Positions 34,924-44,102 of a stretch of 64,000 nucleotides of DNA are shown here, in pieces. Under the pieces are notes generated by a model that worked only from the letters and a program-made list of their open reading frames with translations, was not told the DNA's origin and searched no databases. Location: contig JBAWZA010000005.1 in assembly GCA_037143335.1 (NCBI GenBank), forward strand, positions 62,001 to 126,000. The letters run 5' to 3'. Numbering within the stretch: position 1 is the stretch's first letter; each line of letters starts with the position of its first letter. Origin of the DNA: PALSA-1296 sp037143335 (GTDB taxonomy: Bacteria > Bacteroidota > Ignavibacteria > Palsa-1295). The position numbers were made by a program, and so were the translations under genes.

Positions 34924-35538
34924 ATGTTTATCACATTCGAAGGTATTGATGGTTGCGGCAAGACGACGCAGGCACAGTTGTTGCGCGAGCGATTGCAGGC
35001 GATAGGCAAAGATGTTCTCCTTCTCCGCGAACCCGGTGGCACCGAGCTATCGGAGCAAGTACGTACGATTCTGCTCAATAAGACCTTTACCAATCCGCTA
35101 ACGCGTGAAACGGAGTTACTTTTATTTGCTGCAAGCCGAGCGCAACTTGTTAGGGAAGTAATCCGCCCCGCACTTGATCGTGGGACGATAGTCTTGCTTG
35201 ACCGTTTTACCGATTCGACTTTGGCGTATCAGGGATTCGGACGCGGGGTTGCACTCAAACAGATCGAGCAGATTAACCAAGCCGCAACTGGCGGACTTGA
35301 ACCTGAAATCACATTCCTGTTGGATCTACCACTCGAAATTGCCGCCGAAAGAAGGAAGGATTCACCTGAAGATCGAATCGAATCCGAGCGAACGGAATTC
35401 CACCAAAAAGTAATGGAAGGCTACTGGTACCTTGCCCAGCAAAATGAAGTGCGCATCCGAACAATTGATGCTAAAAAATCCCAAAAGGACATCGCCGAGA
35501 AAATTTGGGAAATTCTCGAGAGTAGGGTGAAAGAATAA
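34924..35538 (+). CDS. tmk: Thymidylate kinase
   Basis: Tmk phosphorylates dTMP to dTDP. The 204 residues have the P-loop GIDGCGKT at 7-14, the substrate motif DRFTDSTLAYQGFGRG, and the lid-region Arg-rich RRKDSPEDRIESER. Length is normal. It is a single gene with its own promoter and convergent with lysS (16-base gap). Confidence 0.96.
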   Translation: MFITFEGIDGCGKTTQAQLLRERLQAIGKDVLLLREPGGTELSEQVRTILLNKTFTNPLTRETELLLFAASRAQLVREVIRPALDRGTIVLLDRFTDSTLAYQGFGRGVALKQIEQINQAATGGLEPEITFLLDLPLEIAAERRKDSPEDRIESERTEFHQKVMEGYWYLAQQNEVRIRTIDAKKSQKDIAEKIWEILESRVKE

Positions 35539-35553
35539 GCAATAAATATTTTA

Positions 35554-37098
35554 CTAAGCTTTCTCCGGTCGCATCGCAGGGAAGAGGACGACATCTCTGA
35601 TTGATTCTTCGCCGGTCATTATCATCACGAGTCTATCGATTCCGAATCCGAGGCCGGCTGTGGGAGGCATACCGGTTTCTAATGCGCGAAGAAAATCTTC
35701 GTCAAGTGCCATCGCTTCGTCATCGCCGCGAGCTTTGAGCTTTGCTTGTTCTTCGAAGCGAGCGCGTTGATCGAGCGGATCATTTAACTCGCTGAATGCA
35801 TTCGCAAGCTCTTGGCCGTTGACCATAAGCTCGAACCTCTCCACAAGTCCTGGCTTTGTCCGATGATTTTTTGCAAGGGGTGACATCGAGAGAGGATAGT
35901 CCGTAATGAATGTAGGCTGAATCAAATTTGCTTCAACTTTTTCGGAAAATAATTCGTCCACAATCTTTCCATGACCTGCACTTGGTTCGATATGAACGCC
36001 CAGCTTAGTGGCTGTCTCCCGCAATTGGCTTTCATCCATTTGGCTGACATCAACGCCAGTGTACTCTTTGATTGAATCATACATTGTGAGTCTTCTGAAT
36101 GGCGGAGTAAAGTCTATTACATTTCCATTTTTTTGTGTGACCTTCATGTCGCCTGTTATCACGCGAGCAACTTCCGCGAACACTTGCTCGGTGAAGTCCA
36201 TCATCCAGTTGTAATCTTTGTAGGCGATATAAATTTCCGCCATCGTAAACTCAGGCGAATGATTTTTATCCATTCCCTCATTCCGGAAGTCTTTGGAAAT
36301 TTCATACACGCCCTCAGCAAGTCCGCCAACGATGAGTCGTTTTAGATATAACTCATCAGCGATTCGGAGGTAGAGATCAAAGTCAAGCGCATTGTGATGC
36401 GTAATGAAAGGCCGAGCATACGCTCCTCCATAGAGAGGCTGCAAGACAGGAGTTTCAACTTCAAGGTAGCCGCGTTCATCAAAAAATTTTCGGAGCGTGG
36501 TAATTATTTTTGCGCGTTTACGGAAGACATCTCGAATGTGCGGATTGGCAACAAGATCAATGTAACGTCTTCTGTATCGTAATTCTTTATCGCTGAAGGC
36601 ATCATGGATAATTTTTTCGCCCGTCGCTTCGTCAATTTCTTCCTTAACTACTGGAAGTGGCTTAAGTGCTTTTGTAAGTACGGCGAATGATTGCGTATGC
36701 AAAGAGATTTCACCAGTGCGAGTGCGGAAAATAAATCCGTTGACTCCGATAATGTCACCAATGTCTAAGAGCTTAAAAATTTCGTAGCCATCGCCAAGTT
36801 CATCAGACTTCAGATAAATCTGAATCTTCCCTTCTTCATCGAGGATGTGTACAAAACTTGCCTTACCCATTTTACGGATTGCCGTGATCCTACCCGCGAC
36901 AGAAGCAATAGGTTTGGCTTCGAGGTTTGCTTCATCAAAGAGCGCACGGGCTTGGGTTGACGAATGTGTGCGGTCAAATGAGTAGCCATAAGGCTCCGTC
37001 CCAAGTTTGCGCAAGGCGAGCATGGAATTCAGTCGCTCTTGCTCCTGATCGCCAAGTGCGGATAGATCAATTGTAGTAAGATTCGGAAGTTCTGACAT
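35554..37098 (-). CDS. lysS: Lysyl-tRNA synthetase, class II
   Basis: LysRS charges tRNA-Lys. The 514-residue protein has an N-terminal OB-fold anticodon domain (VAGRITAIRKMGKASFVHIL) and the class II core, with motif 2 in FRNEGMDKNHSPEFTMAE and motif 3 in GLGFGIDRLVMIMTGEES. The ATG at 37098 begins MSELPNLTTI. No linked gene is cotranscribed. Confidence 0.97.
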   Translation of the reverse strand: MSELPNLTTIDLSALGDQEQERLNSMLALRKLGTEPYGYSFDRTHSSTQARALFDEANLEAKPIASVAGRITAIRKMGKASFVHILDEEGKIQIYLKSDELGDGYEIFKLLDIGDIIGVNGFIFRTRTGEISLHTQSFAVLTKALKPLPVVKEEIDEATGEKIIHDAFSDKELRYRRRYIDLVANPHIRDVFRKRAKIITTLRKFFDERGYLEVETPVLQPLYGGAYARPFITHHNALDFDLYLRIADELYLKRLIVGGLAEGVYEISKDFRNEGMDKNHSPEFTMAEIYIAYKDYNWMMDFTEQVFAEVARVITGDMKVTQKNGNVIDFTPPFRRLTMYDSIKEYTGVDVSQMDESQLRETATKLGVHIEPSAGHGKIVDELFSEKVEANLIQPTFITDYPLSMSPLAKNHRTKPGLVERFELMVNGQELANAFSELNDPLDQRARFEEQAKLKARGDDEAMALDEDFLRALETGMPPTAGLGFGIDRLVMIMTGEESIRDVVLFPAMRPEKA

Positions 37099-37159
37099 TT
37101 CGGTATATTTAAAACGAGAATAAGTAGGGTAACACTTCCGCAGTAAGCAAGACTCCAGC

Positions 37160-39526
37160 TTAAAATTCAGCGCTTATCCCAATAGATGGCAGAATGCCGA
37201 GCTGCGTTTGGACCTCTATAGCACGTGTCGCTGTATTAAATACCGGCGCATCAGGGTTTTTCCTGTTGTAAATATTCTGAATATCAATATAGCTGATAAG
37301 TGTCCAGGTATCAAAAAGCCAGCGCTTATCAACTCTGATATCAAGAGCATGTGAAGGAGTCAGGCGAAGAGCATTATACTGAGAAACATTCTGATATCCA
37401 AAGCTCGGATCGCCACTAACTGCATTGATGGGCGTATATGGTCGTCCAGTGGCAAATCGGAATTTCATGCCTGCCTCCCAAAGCTCGTTGAATTTGTATC
37501 CGCCACTGATATTGAGAATAACCGTCTGGTCAAAATTACTCGGCCGTTCGATTCCATCGATTGCAGTAAACCGTGATTGATTAAAGCTGAGTGCTACGGT
37601 CCCATAACATGGGATCTGTGAGAATTTTTTCTGCATCGAAAGCTCGATACCTCGTGCGATGCCCTTCCCTCTGCTTGCAAGTGGCTCTAAGCCAAAAGAT
37701 GAAAACCCATCCTGCTCCCCTCCAAAGCCAGTCCCTGTGTTTGCAAGAATAAGGTATTGTCGTGAGAGACTCGCCGGATAATCTGAATAATTTTTAAGGT
37801 ATGCTTCTGCTGTTAACTTAACTCCATCACCAAAGAATTTATCAATTCCAAGGACAAAGACGTCTGTTTTAATATCATTCAAATTTCTGTTGTCGGGATT
37901 GGCAACAAGCCAAATATAAGAAGGTGATTGATAATAACGGCCACCGCTTGCATTCAAGGTGAGATCATTCATAAGTGAATAGCTCAAAGCTCCCCGAAGA
38001 CTTGGGTAGAATTTTGTTGCAATACCAGAGAAATAATCAAGCCTGCCGCCGAGATTTAATCGTAACGAAGAAAATAGAACGGAAGAGTATTGACTATATA
38101 GAGCATATTTATAAAATCTATCAGCCAAACTAAGGCTTAGAGAATCCGCAGGTTGCTTGAGTGAGAGATCGGTTGTAAAATGTATAGTTTTTGCTTGTCC
38201 TCCAAATGTCATTTCCGATCCACCAGAAAAAAGGAATGTGGCATCACTCCGTAAATTTATTTCTTGCTCAATCGAGTTATTGATGAAAATCGGTTCTTCC
38301 AACACATTGACTTGCTTAAATCTATAATCGACAGATGTTTCGCCCAGAGTAGTAACAAGAAAACCCGACCCCCATAAATGTTTCCATGTTACACCAGCTA
38401 AAGACTGATATTGAGTATTATTAAGAATCTGCGAATTATTGATCCTATCGGAGTCTGTTCGGTTTAACTGCACAATATAGTCGACAACTCCAATTCCGAT
38501 CGCCGTTAATTCGTCATTCTTGCTTAGGGTATAATGTACTTTGCCCAGAAAGTCCCAATAAGTTGGAATGAATGATAATCCTGCTGCACGAAAAATAAAA
38601 TCAAGATAACTTCTGCGCGCGCTGAAAAGGAAATCTCCATTACCGCCTGCAGGTCCTTCTAAGTTCAACCCGAATTGAGAAGCAGATATAGTTGCTTTTC
38701 CTCCCAAACCGTCGTTACGTCCGTCTCTAAGATCCAAGGTCAGTACACTCGACGTTTTATCACCATATTTTACGCCAAACCCACCAGTTGAGAAACTGAC
38801 ATCACGTACGAAATCAAGATTCACAAAAGACAAAGGACCGCCGCCTGCACCTTGGGTACCAAAATGATTTATATTTGGTGATTCGATATTGTTGATCAGA
38901 TAGAGATTCTCACTTGGCGCTCCACCTCGAACGAGGAGGTCGTTTCTACCATTTTGTGCCTGAGCCACACCTGGTGCGATAGAGATCGCCCTTACGACAT
39001 CTTCAAATCCACCTGGCAACCGACGTACTTCTTCGCTGGAGTAATTGAGCGTGCTTGTAATATTGTCGATGTTCTTTTCATATGGATTCGCTGTAACGAT
39101 TACATCTTCTCCTTTGACACTCGTCTGCATAAGTTCAACAACTAAGTCTATTGGTCGACCAGGCGAAACGACAACATCTGTCTTTTCTAAAGGCACATAA
39201 CCATTGGCTGATATGCGGAGTCGGTATGATCCAGCCGGCAGAAGATCAACCTTAAATCTACCATTAATTCTTGAGACTGCGCCATATTTTGTACCGAGTA
39301 TTTTAATTGTAGCGCCTATGATCTCTTCCTGGCTCATTTTGTCGATCACTTTACCACTCAAAGATCCGAATTTGGTATTCGAAACCTTGGGTGATGGGAT
39401 CGTGTCTTGTTGCTGTGCTTGAAGAGAAGTAGCGAGGAAAAAAAGAGAGATGATTACAAGAGCAAAACGGTTGTTCTTTCTTAGAAAAAGTAGGTTCAAA
39501 AAGTTGGGTAAATTATACATTAGCAT
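37160..39526 (-). CDS. TonB-dependent receptor with CarboxypepD-like domain
   Basis: An outer-membrane barrel of 788 residues. After a signal sequence (FALVIISLFFLATSLQAQQ) comes a carboxypeptidase regulatory-like domain (GSLSGKVIDKMSQEEIIGAT, about 52-120) and a plug domain (NDLLVRGGAPSENLYLINN) followed by a large beta-barrel ending in ISAEF. This layout is typical of Bacteroidota nutrient importers. The substrate is unknown; no SusD partner is adjacent. The gene follows the VWA gene by 61 bases on the same strand. The start may lie three codons inside. Confidence 0.88.
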   Translation of the reverse strand: MLMYNLPNFLNLLFLRKNNRFALVIISLFFLATSLQAQQQDTIPSPKVSNTKFGSLSGKVIDKMSQEEIIGATIKILGTKYGAVSRINGRFKVDLLPAGSYRLRISANGYVPLEKTDVVVSPGRPIDLVVELMQTSVKGEDVIVTANPYEKNIDNITSTLNYSSEEVRRLPGGFEDVVRAISIAPGVAQAQNGRNDLLVRGGAPSENLYLINNIESPNINHFGTQGAGGGPLSFVNLDFVRDVSFSTGGFGVKYGDKTSSVLTLDLRDGRNDGLGGKATISASQFGLNLEGPAGGNGDFLFSARRSYLDFIFRAAGLSFIPTYWDFLGKVHYTLSKNDELTAIGIGVVDYIVQLNRTDSDRINNSQILNNTQYQSLAGVTWKHLWGSGFLVTTLGETSVDYRFKQVNVLEEPIFINNSIEQEINLRSDATFLFSGGSEMTFGGQAKTIHFTTDLSLKQPADSLSLSLADRFYKYALYSQYSSVLFSSLRLNLGGRLDYFSGIATKFYPSLRGALSYSLMNDLTLNASGGRYYQSPSYIWLVANPDNRNLNDIKTDVFVLGIDKFFGDGVKLTAEAYLKNYSDYPASLSRQYLILANTGTGFGGEQDGFSSFGLEPLASRGKGIARGIELSMQKKFSQIPCYGTVALSFNQSRFTAIDGIERPSNFDQTVILNISGGYKFNELWEAGMKFRFATGRPYTPINAVSGDPSFGYQNVSQYNALRLTPSHALDIRVDKRWLFDTWTLISYIDIQNIYNRKNPDAPVFNTATRAIEVQTQLGILPSIGISAEF

Positions 39527-39587
39527 TCGGATTTACGTTCAAGGTTATTGAGTGTGAGCACCGCTACGGAAGGATATTCTCCGGGTT

Positions 39588-40502
39588 TCACCTTCTACCC
39601 GCAGCACCGCGGAAATGGAAACTGAAAACGAGCTTATACGAATAGGGAATATCTCTTCGTAAATCTCTTAATATTATTTGCAATTCACGAAGCTCGCCAG
39701 CAGCATAATAATCGCCATGCGTTTTTTTTGCGAGCCAAAATAATCTGTTGTTTGGCTCAGTATTGAAATTGATAGCGAACAAGGTAACAGGAATCGCTTT
39801 CATAAGCTCTGCTAATTGGTCAATGCTTGCCGAGGTGACGTTATCTGCTCCATCAGTCACAACGATCATGACTTCGCGTCGAAGCGAATCCCCTGTTTTT
39901 CTGCGCTGAATAATTCGGTACAATCCTCTGAGCATAGATTCATATAGTGGTGTCAGATTGGTACGAATGGTATCGTATGAATGCCAAAATTCTTTTAATC
40001 TTTGAGGTGAAGAAGTGAACTCGCTTGCAGCAATGAATAATTGCTCGCGGTTTGTCCCATCATAAGTTCGCCTACGTTCAGTGTTGTCGAATGTGATAGC
40101 GTTCGCTACATAACCGCTGGGAAGCGAATCCAAATATTCATCCATATATTTCGTCAACGAATCATACGAATGAAACATCGAGGCAGAGTTATCGAGTATG
40201 AATGTGATCGCGAGATCGTGCAATTCCACAGAAGTATTTTTCACACATGAAATAATGGTGGCAGTGTCACCATCTCTTGTTACGATAAAATCATCTTCCT
40301 CAAGTCGAGTCAGGGCATGACCATTTTTATCATTCACACGAACTATCGCCGAGTCGTGGTCGAGAGAATGTAAGGATAAGTCTCCGGCTTTAATATTTCT
40401 TAATTGTATTCGTATTTGGTGAGCGAGCTGTCCGAAGCTAACGGTAAGCGTCAGTGTACTCAGAGTGACGATGAAGCAGATGATTTGAAATATGTGTCTC
40501 AT
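39588..40502 (-). CDS. Secreted VWA-domain protein
   Basis: The 304-residue protein has a signal peptide (IICFIVTLSTLTLTVSFG) and a von Willebrand factor type A domain with the metal-binding MIDAS DNSAS, a conserved Thr in NRKRT-like loops, and TDGADN. An N-terminal domain of about 80 residues precedes it (VRVNDKNGHALTRLEEDD, VWA-associated repeat-like). The last codon is a basic tail. It begins right after the stop of the EnvC-like gene, so the two are probably cotranslated. Confidence 0.85.
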   Translation of the reverse strand: MRHIFQIICFIVTLSTLTLTVSFGQLAHQIRIQLRNIKAGDLSLHSLDHDSAIVRVNDKNGHALTRLEEDDFIVTRDGDTATIISCVKNTSVELHDLAITFILDNSASMFHSYDSLTKYMDEYLDSLPSGYVANAITFDNTERRRTYDGTNREQLFIAASEFTSSPQRLKEFWHSYDTIRTNLTPLYESMLRGLYRIIQRRKTGDSLRREVMIVVTDGADNVTSASIDQLAELMKAIPVTLFAINFNTEPNNRLFWLAKKTHGDYYAAGELRELQIILRDLRRDIPYSYKLVFSFHFRGAAGRR

Positions 40503-41849
40503 TTATTTCAACCATCCGAGTGGATTCTGTTTTGATTTTCCTTTCCACACTTCAAAGTGCAACACTGCACCCAACTCAGAATTCGTACCGCTCGATGCAA
40601 TCAATTGTCCCTTCGTGACTTTCGAGCCTGTTCCAATTTTGGTACTGCCGAGATCAGCATAAACCGAATGCACTCCGCCACCGTGGCGAATAATCATGAT
40701 TGTCCCGTAACTAGGCAAAGAGCTGATAAGCGATACAACACCATCACCCGCTGAATGAACAGCCGAACCAGAAGACGTACCTATATCAATTCCGAGATTC
40801 ATCGTCACTGTGCCAAGCTCTCTATTCCGATGTTCGCCAAATCCTTGGACGATCTTATGAGAAGAGGTAGGCCACGAGAGTGAATGAGGTCCGGCAAGGC
40901 TTTTTGATTCTGCAATATCTCGGGACTCTTGATCTTGATCTTGTCTGGATAATTTCTTTCCTCCTTTTTTCTTGCGTTTGCGTTCGGCCATTCTTCGGCT
41001 GATTTCTTTTTCGCGTTGTTTCCGTTGTGCTTCCTCTTTTGCAAGGAGATTTGCGATGATTCCTTCTAATCGCTTCGCACTTGCTTTTCTTTTTTCAAGT
41101 TCGCGTTGCAACTGCTGCTTCGAATTTTGAATCTGTCGTAGTTCTTGTGCTTGGGCTTTCTTCTGTGCTTCGGCTGTTAATTCTTGCTCTTTGGTGGCAT
41201 CAATTCGGCTTAATTCCAGATTGAGTACTTCGGATACTTCATCCTTATTGTTAGAAAGATTTGTCTTTGTCGAATCAAGCTCAATCTTGTTGCGGTTAAA
41301 GGCAGAACCCACCAAATGTCCAAAGTACATATCCCGCGCACGCTGTGCGGCTTCATTGGGATCGCCGAACATCATGTTATCTGTTGCATGAGATTTATAG
41401 GAGCCTTGCATGTATTTTTGAATCGTCGCTACCTCGTATCCTTTCTTTAGTGTATCAATCGAAGAAGATGTTTTTTCTATTGATTGGTCTAATTGATTCA
41501 CTTGCTCTTCGAGTTGCGAAGCCTTGGTCTGTAAATTCGATAAGCGATTTTTGAGCAACCTTGTCTTCTTATCAAATTCCGCGAGTGACTTCGCCGATTT
41601 TCGCTCACGGAGTGTATGTTGTTTTAGCTCCTGCTCTGTCTTAGCAATTTCACGGCGTAATTTTTTTAACTCTGCCTCATTCGAAACCCGAGCGGAGTGG
41701 ATTTTAGTAGAGGATGAGCGCGGATGCTTCTTGCGAACTTTATGGGACCTGGCTTCCAGTGACTTAACTTGGAGCGAACAGAGAAGTACGCTTGCGCAAA
41801 GAAGATAGCTAAAGAGTCTGGCCTTGTATGGTTGCTTTGGTGTTGGCAA
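40503..41849 (-). CDS. envC: EnvC-like murein hydrolase activator with degenerate LytM domain
   Basis: The 448-residue protein has a signal-like N terminus (LFSYLLCASVLLCSLQVKS), a long coiled coil of about 50-260 and a C-terminal LytM/M23 domain (SAVHSAGDGVVSLISSLPSY). The metal ligands are incomplete: the HxxxD of active M23 peptidases reads NLGID and the HxH motif reads VLH, so catalysis is unlikely. E. coli EnvC is likewise inactive and activates amidases at the septum, with the same coiled-coil layout. Start is TTG 41849. It is followed directly by a VWA gene. Confidence 0.85.
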   Translation of the reverse strand: MPTPKQPYKARLFSYLLCASVLLCSLQVKSLEARSHKVRKKHPRSSSTKIHSARVSNEAELKKLRREIAKTEQELKQHTLRERKSAKSLAEFDKKTRLLKNRLSNLQTKASQLEEQVNQLDQSIEKTSSSIDTLKKGYEVATIQKYMQGSYKSHATDNMMFGDPNEAAQRARDMYFGHLVGSAFNRNKIELDSTKTNLSNNKDEVSEVLNLELSRIDATKEQELTAEAQKKAQAQELRQIQNSKQQLQRELEKRKASAKRLEGIIANLLAKEEAQRKQREKEISRRMAERKRKKKGGKKLSRQDQDQESRDIAESKSLAGPHSLSWPTSSHKIVQGFGEHRNRELGTVTMNLGIDIGTSSGSAVHSAGDGVVSLISSLPSYGTIMIIRHGGGVHSVYADLGSTKIGTGSKVTKGQLIASSGTNSELGAVLHFEVWKGKSKQNPLGWLK

Positions 41850-41985
41850 TGTAGAGCTGTGAACAATTATTACTCAACCGTAATTCGTAACTATTGGCAA
41901 CGAAATCTTTGAACTAATATCGCGCGTTCCCCGTTTTCTCGCCGCCTAAATTATAGGTACTTGTCTTAAGTAAAAAATTATCCCT

Positions 41986-44076
41986 ATGGATATTCACGAA
42001 GCAACCGAGGACCCCAACCCAGGGAATATGTCTTCACAGCACGATGTCTTAGAGAAACTTACTCCCCACATCCACGACTCTTCCCACGAAGACCAAAAAT
42101 TCCAAAAGAAAGTACGACGTACACTTTTTGGAAAACCCCGAAACCTTAAGGACCCCAAAGTATTCCATACTATTTCGCTTGTTGCATTTCTTGCGTGGGT
42201 TGGTTTGGGCGCAGATGGGCTTTCGTCCTCAGCATACGGGCCTGATGAAGCTTTTCGTGCGTTAGGCTCACATACATATTTGGCGGTTGCACTCACAGTT
42301 GCAATGGCATTTACCGTGTTTGTTATTTCATACGCATACTCTCGTATGATTGAACAATTTCCCTCAGGTGGTGGCGGATATATAGTAGCAACACAGTTAA
42401 TCGGTCCAAAATTTGGTGTAGTGAGTGGAGCTGCTCTGCTCGTCGATTATTTCCTAACGATTTCCGTATCTATTGCCGCAGGTGCAGATCAACTATTCAG
42501 CGTACTACCTATTGAGTGGCAACAGTGGAAACTAACGATTGAAGTGATAACAATTTTTCTTCTTTTGGTGCTAAATCTTCGGGGAGTTAAAGAATCAGTT
42601 ACTTTCTTAACGCCAATCTTCTTGGTCTTTGTTGCGACGCATGCGATACTTGTTTTTGGTGGAATATTTTCACATGTTCCTGAAGTCAGTCGAGTTACCC
42701 ATGAGGTTTCAACTGGGTTTAAGAGCGGACTTTCCAGTCTTGGTCTTGTAGGATTGTTTGCCATTCTAGTTCGGGCATATTCGATGGGTGCAGGTACATA
42801 CACAGGCATTGAAGCGGTGTCAAACGGCTTACAGATTATGCGTGAGCCGAAGATTCATACGGCTCGAATGACGATGCTTTATATGTCAGTCTCTCTGGCA
42901 ATTACGGCTGGTGGTATTATGATTTGTTACCTACTCTTTGGAGCAGCCCCTGAAGTTGGAAAGACGATGAATGCTGTGCTTCTTGATAAATTTGCCGGTT
43001 CGTGGCATATCGGGAATTTTGCCATAGGGAATGTTTTTATTTGGGTTGCACTAGGATCAGAAGCTGCTTTGTTGATTGTAGCTGCACAAGCAGGGTTTAT
43101 TGATGGTCCACGAGTTATGGCGAATATGGCTGGTGATTCCTGGCTCCCTCATCGTTTTACATCGCTTTCTGATAGGTTGACAATGCAGAATGGTGTAATT
43201 ATTATGGGAGTGGCTGCGATAATTACTCTCTTCCTGACGGGCGGAGATATTACTACTCTTGTACTAATGTATTCGATTAACGTATTTGCCACGTTCTCAC
43301 TAACCTTACTCGGGATGGTTCGGTACTGGATTAAAGCAAGACATGTACAGCGGGATTGGTATAAGAAAATTGTTATTCATGTTGTTGGCTTTGTATTATG
43401 TATCTCTATTCTCATTGTCAATACCTACGAGAAATTTCTTCTTGGTGGTTGGGTAACAATGATTGTTACAATGGCGCTCATCTTTTTCTGTTTCTGGATT
43501 AAGAAACATTATCTTGATGTCAAAGCAAGTGTGCAGAAACTTGATTCGTTGCTTGAAAACATCCCTTTACCCGAAGTAACTTCGCCTGCAAAGCTTGACC
43601 CGAGTGGTGCCACAGCTGTACTCTTAGTTGGTGGCTACGGCGGGCTTGGCGTGCATACGTTGCTCTCGATCCAGCGACTCTTCCCTGGCAATTTCAAGAA
43701 TGTGATTTTTGTTTCAGCTGCCGTTCTTGATTCGGTAAAACTAAAAGGCTCTGATGAAGTTGATACCGCACTCCACGAGTCTGAGGATGCGCTGAAGCGC
43801 TATGTGGATATGGCACAGCGTGTTGGTTTTGCTGCTGATTATCGCATCGGTGTTGGTATCGAAGTCGTGGAGGAAGTCCATAAGCTTTGTCTTGACATTG
43901 CGAAGGAGTATCACAAGTCAATTTATTTTGCAAGCAAACTGGTTTTCCAAAAAGAACATTGGTATCAGAAGTATTTGCATAACGAAACGGCAAACCAGAT
44001 TCAGCGCCGCTTGCAATTCGATGGACTCAATTCGATGATTCTCCCGGTGAGAATTTTCGATGCCGAAGTTGAATAG
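41986..44076 (+). CDS. APC-superfamily permease, KimA-like
   Basis: The 696-residue protein has about 12 transmembrane helices and a C-terminal soluble domain of about 180 residues. The second helix region WVGLGADGLSSSAYGPDEAF has the form of KimA-type potassium/cation transporters and their APC relatives, followed by the unusual GGGGYIVATQL. The C-terminal part (TAVLLVGGYGGLGVHTLLSI) looks Rossmann/USP-like and may sense a nucleotide. Potassium is the best guess; amino acid transport is not excluded. It is followed by a porin-like gene 26 bases downstream. Confidence 0.8.
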   Translation: MDIHEATEDPNPGNMSSQHDVLEKLTPHIHDSSHEDQKFQKKVRRTLFGKPRNLKDPKVFHTISLVAFLAWVGLGADGLSSSAYGPDEAFRALGSHTYLAVALTVAMAFTVFVISYAYSRMIEQFPSGGGGYIVATQLIGPKFGVVSGAALLVDYFLTISVSIAAGADQLFSVLPIEWQQWKLTIEVITIFLLLVLNLRGVKESVTFLTPIFLVFVATHAILVFGGIFSHVPEVSRVTHEVSTGFKSGLSSLGLVGLFAILVRAYSMGAGTYTGIEAVSNGLQIMREPKIHTARMTMLYMSVSLAITAGGIMICYLLFGAAPEVGKTMNAVLLDKFAGSWHIGNFAIGNVFIWVALGSEAALLIVAAQAGFIDGPRVMANMAGDSWLPHRFTSLSDRLTMQNGVIIMGVAAIITLFLTGGDITTLVLMYSINVFATFSLTLLGMVRYWIKARHVQRDWYKKIVIHVVGFVLCISILIVNTYEKFLLGGWVTMIVTMALIFFCFWIKKHYLDVKASVQKLDSLLENIPLPEVTSPAKLDPSGATAVLLVGGYGGLGVHTLLSIQRLFPGNFKNVIFVSAAVLDSVKLKGSDEVDTALHESEDALKRYVDMAQRVGFAADYRIGVGIEVVEEVHKLCLDIAKEYHKSIYFASKLVFQKEHWYQKYLHNETANQIQRRLQFDGLNSMILPVRIFDAEVE

Positions 44077-44102
44077 TTTTTTGTTGTGGTGGAGTATTGC
44101 AG

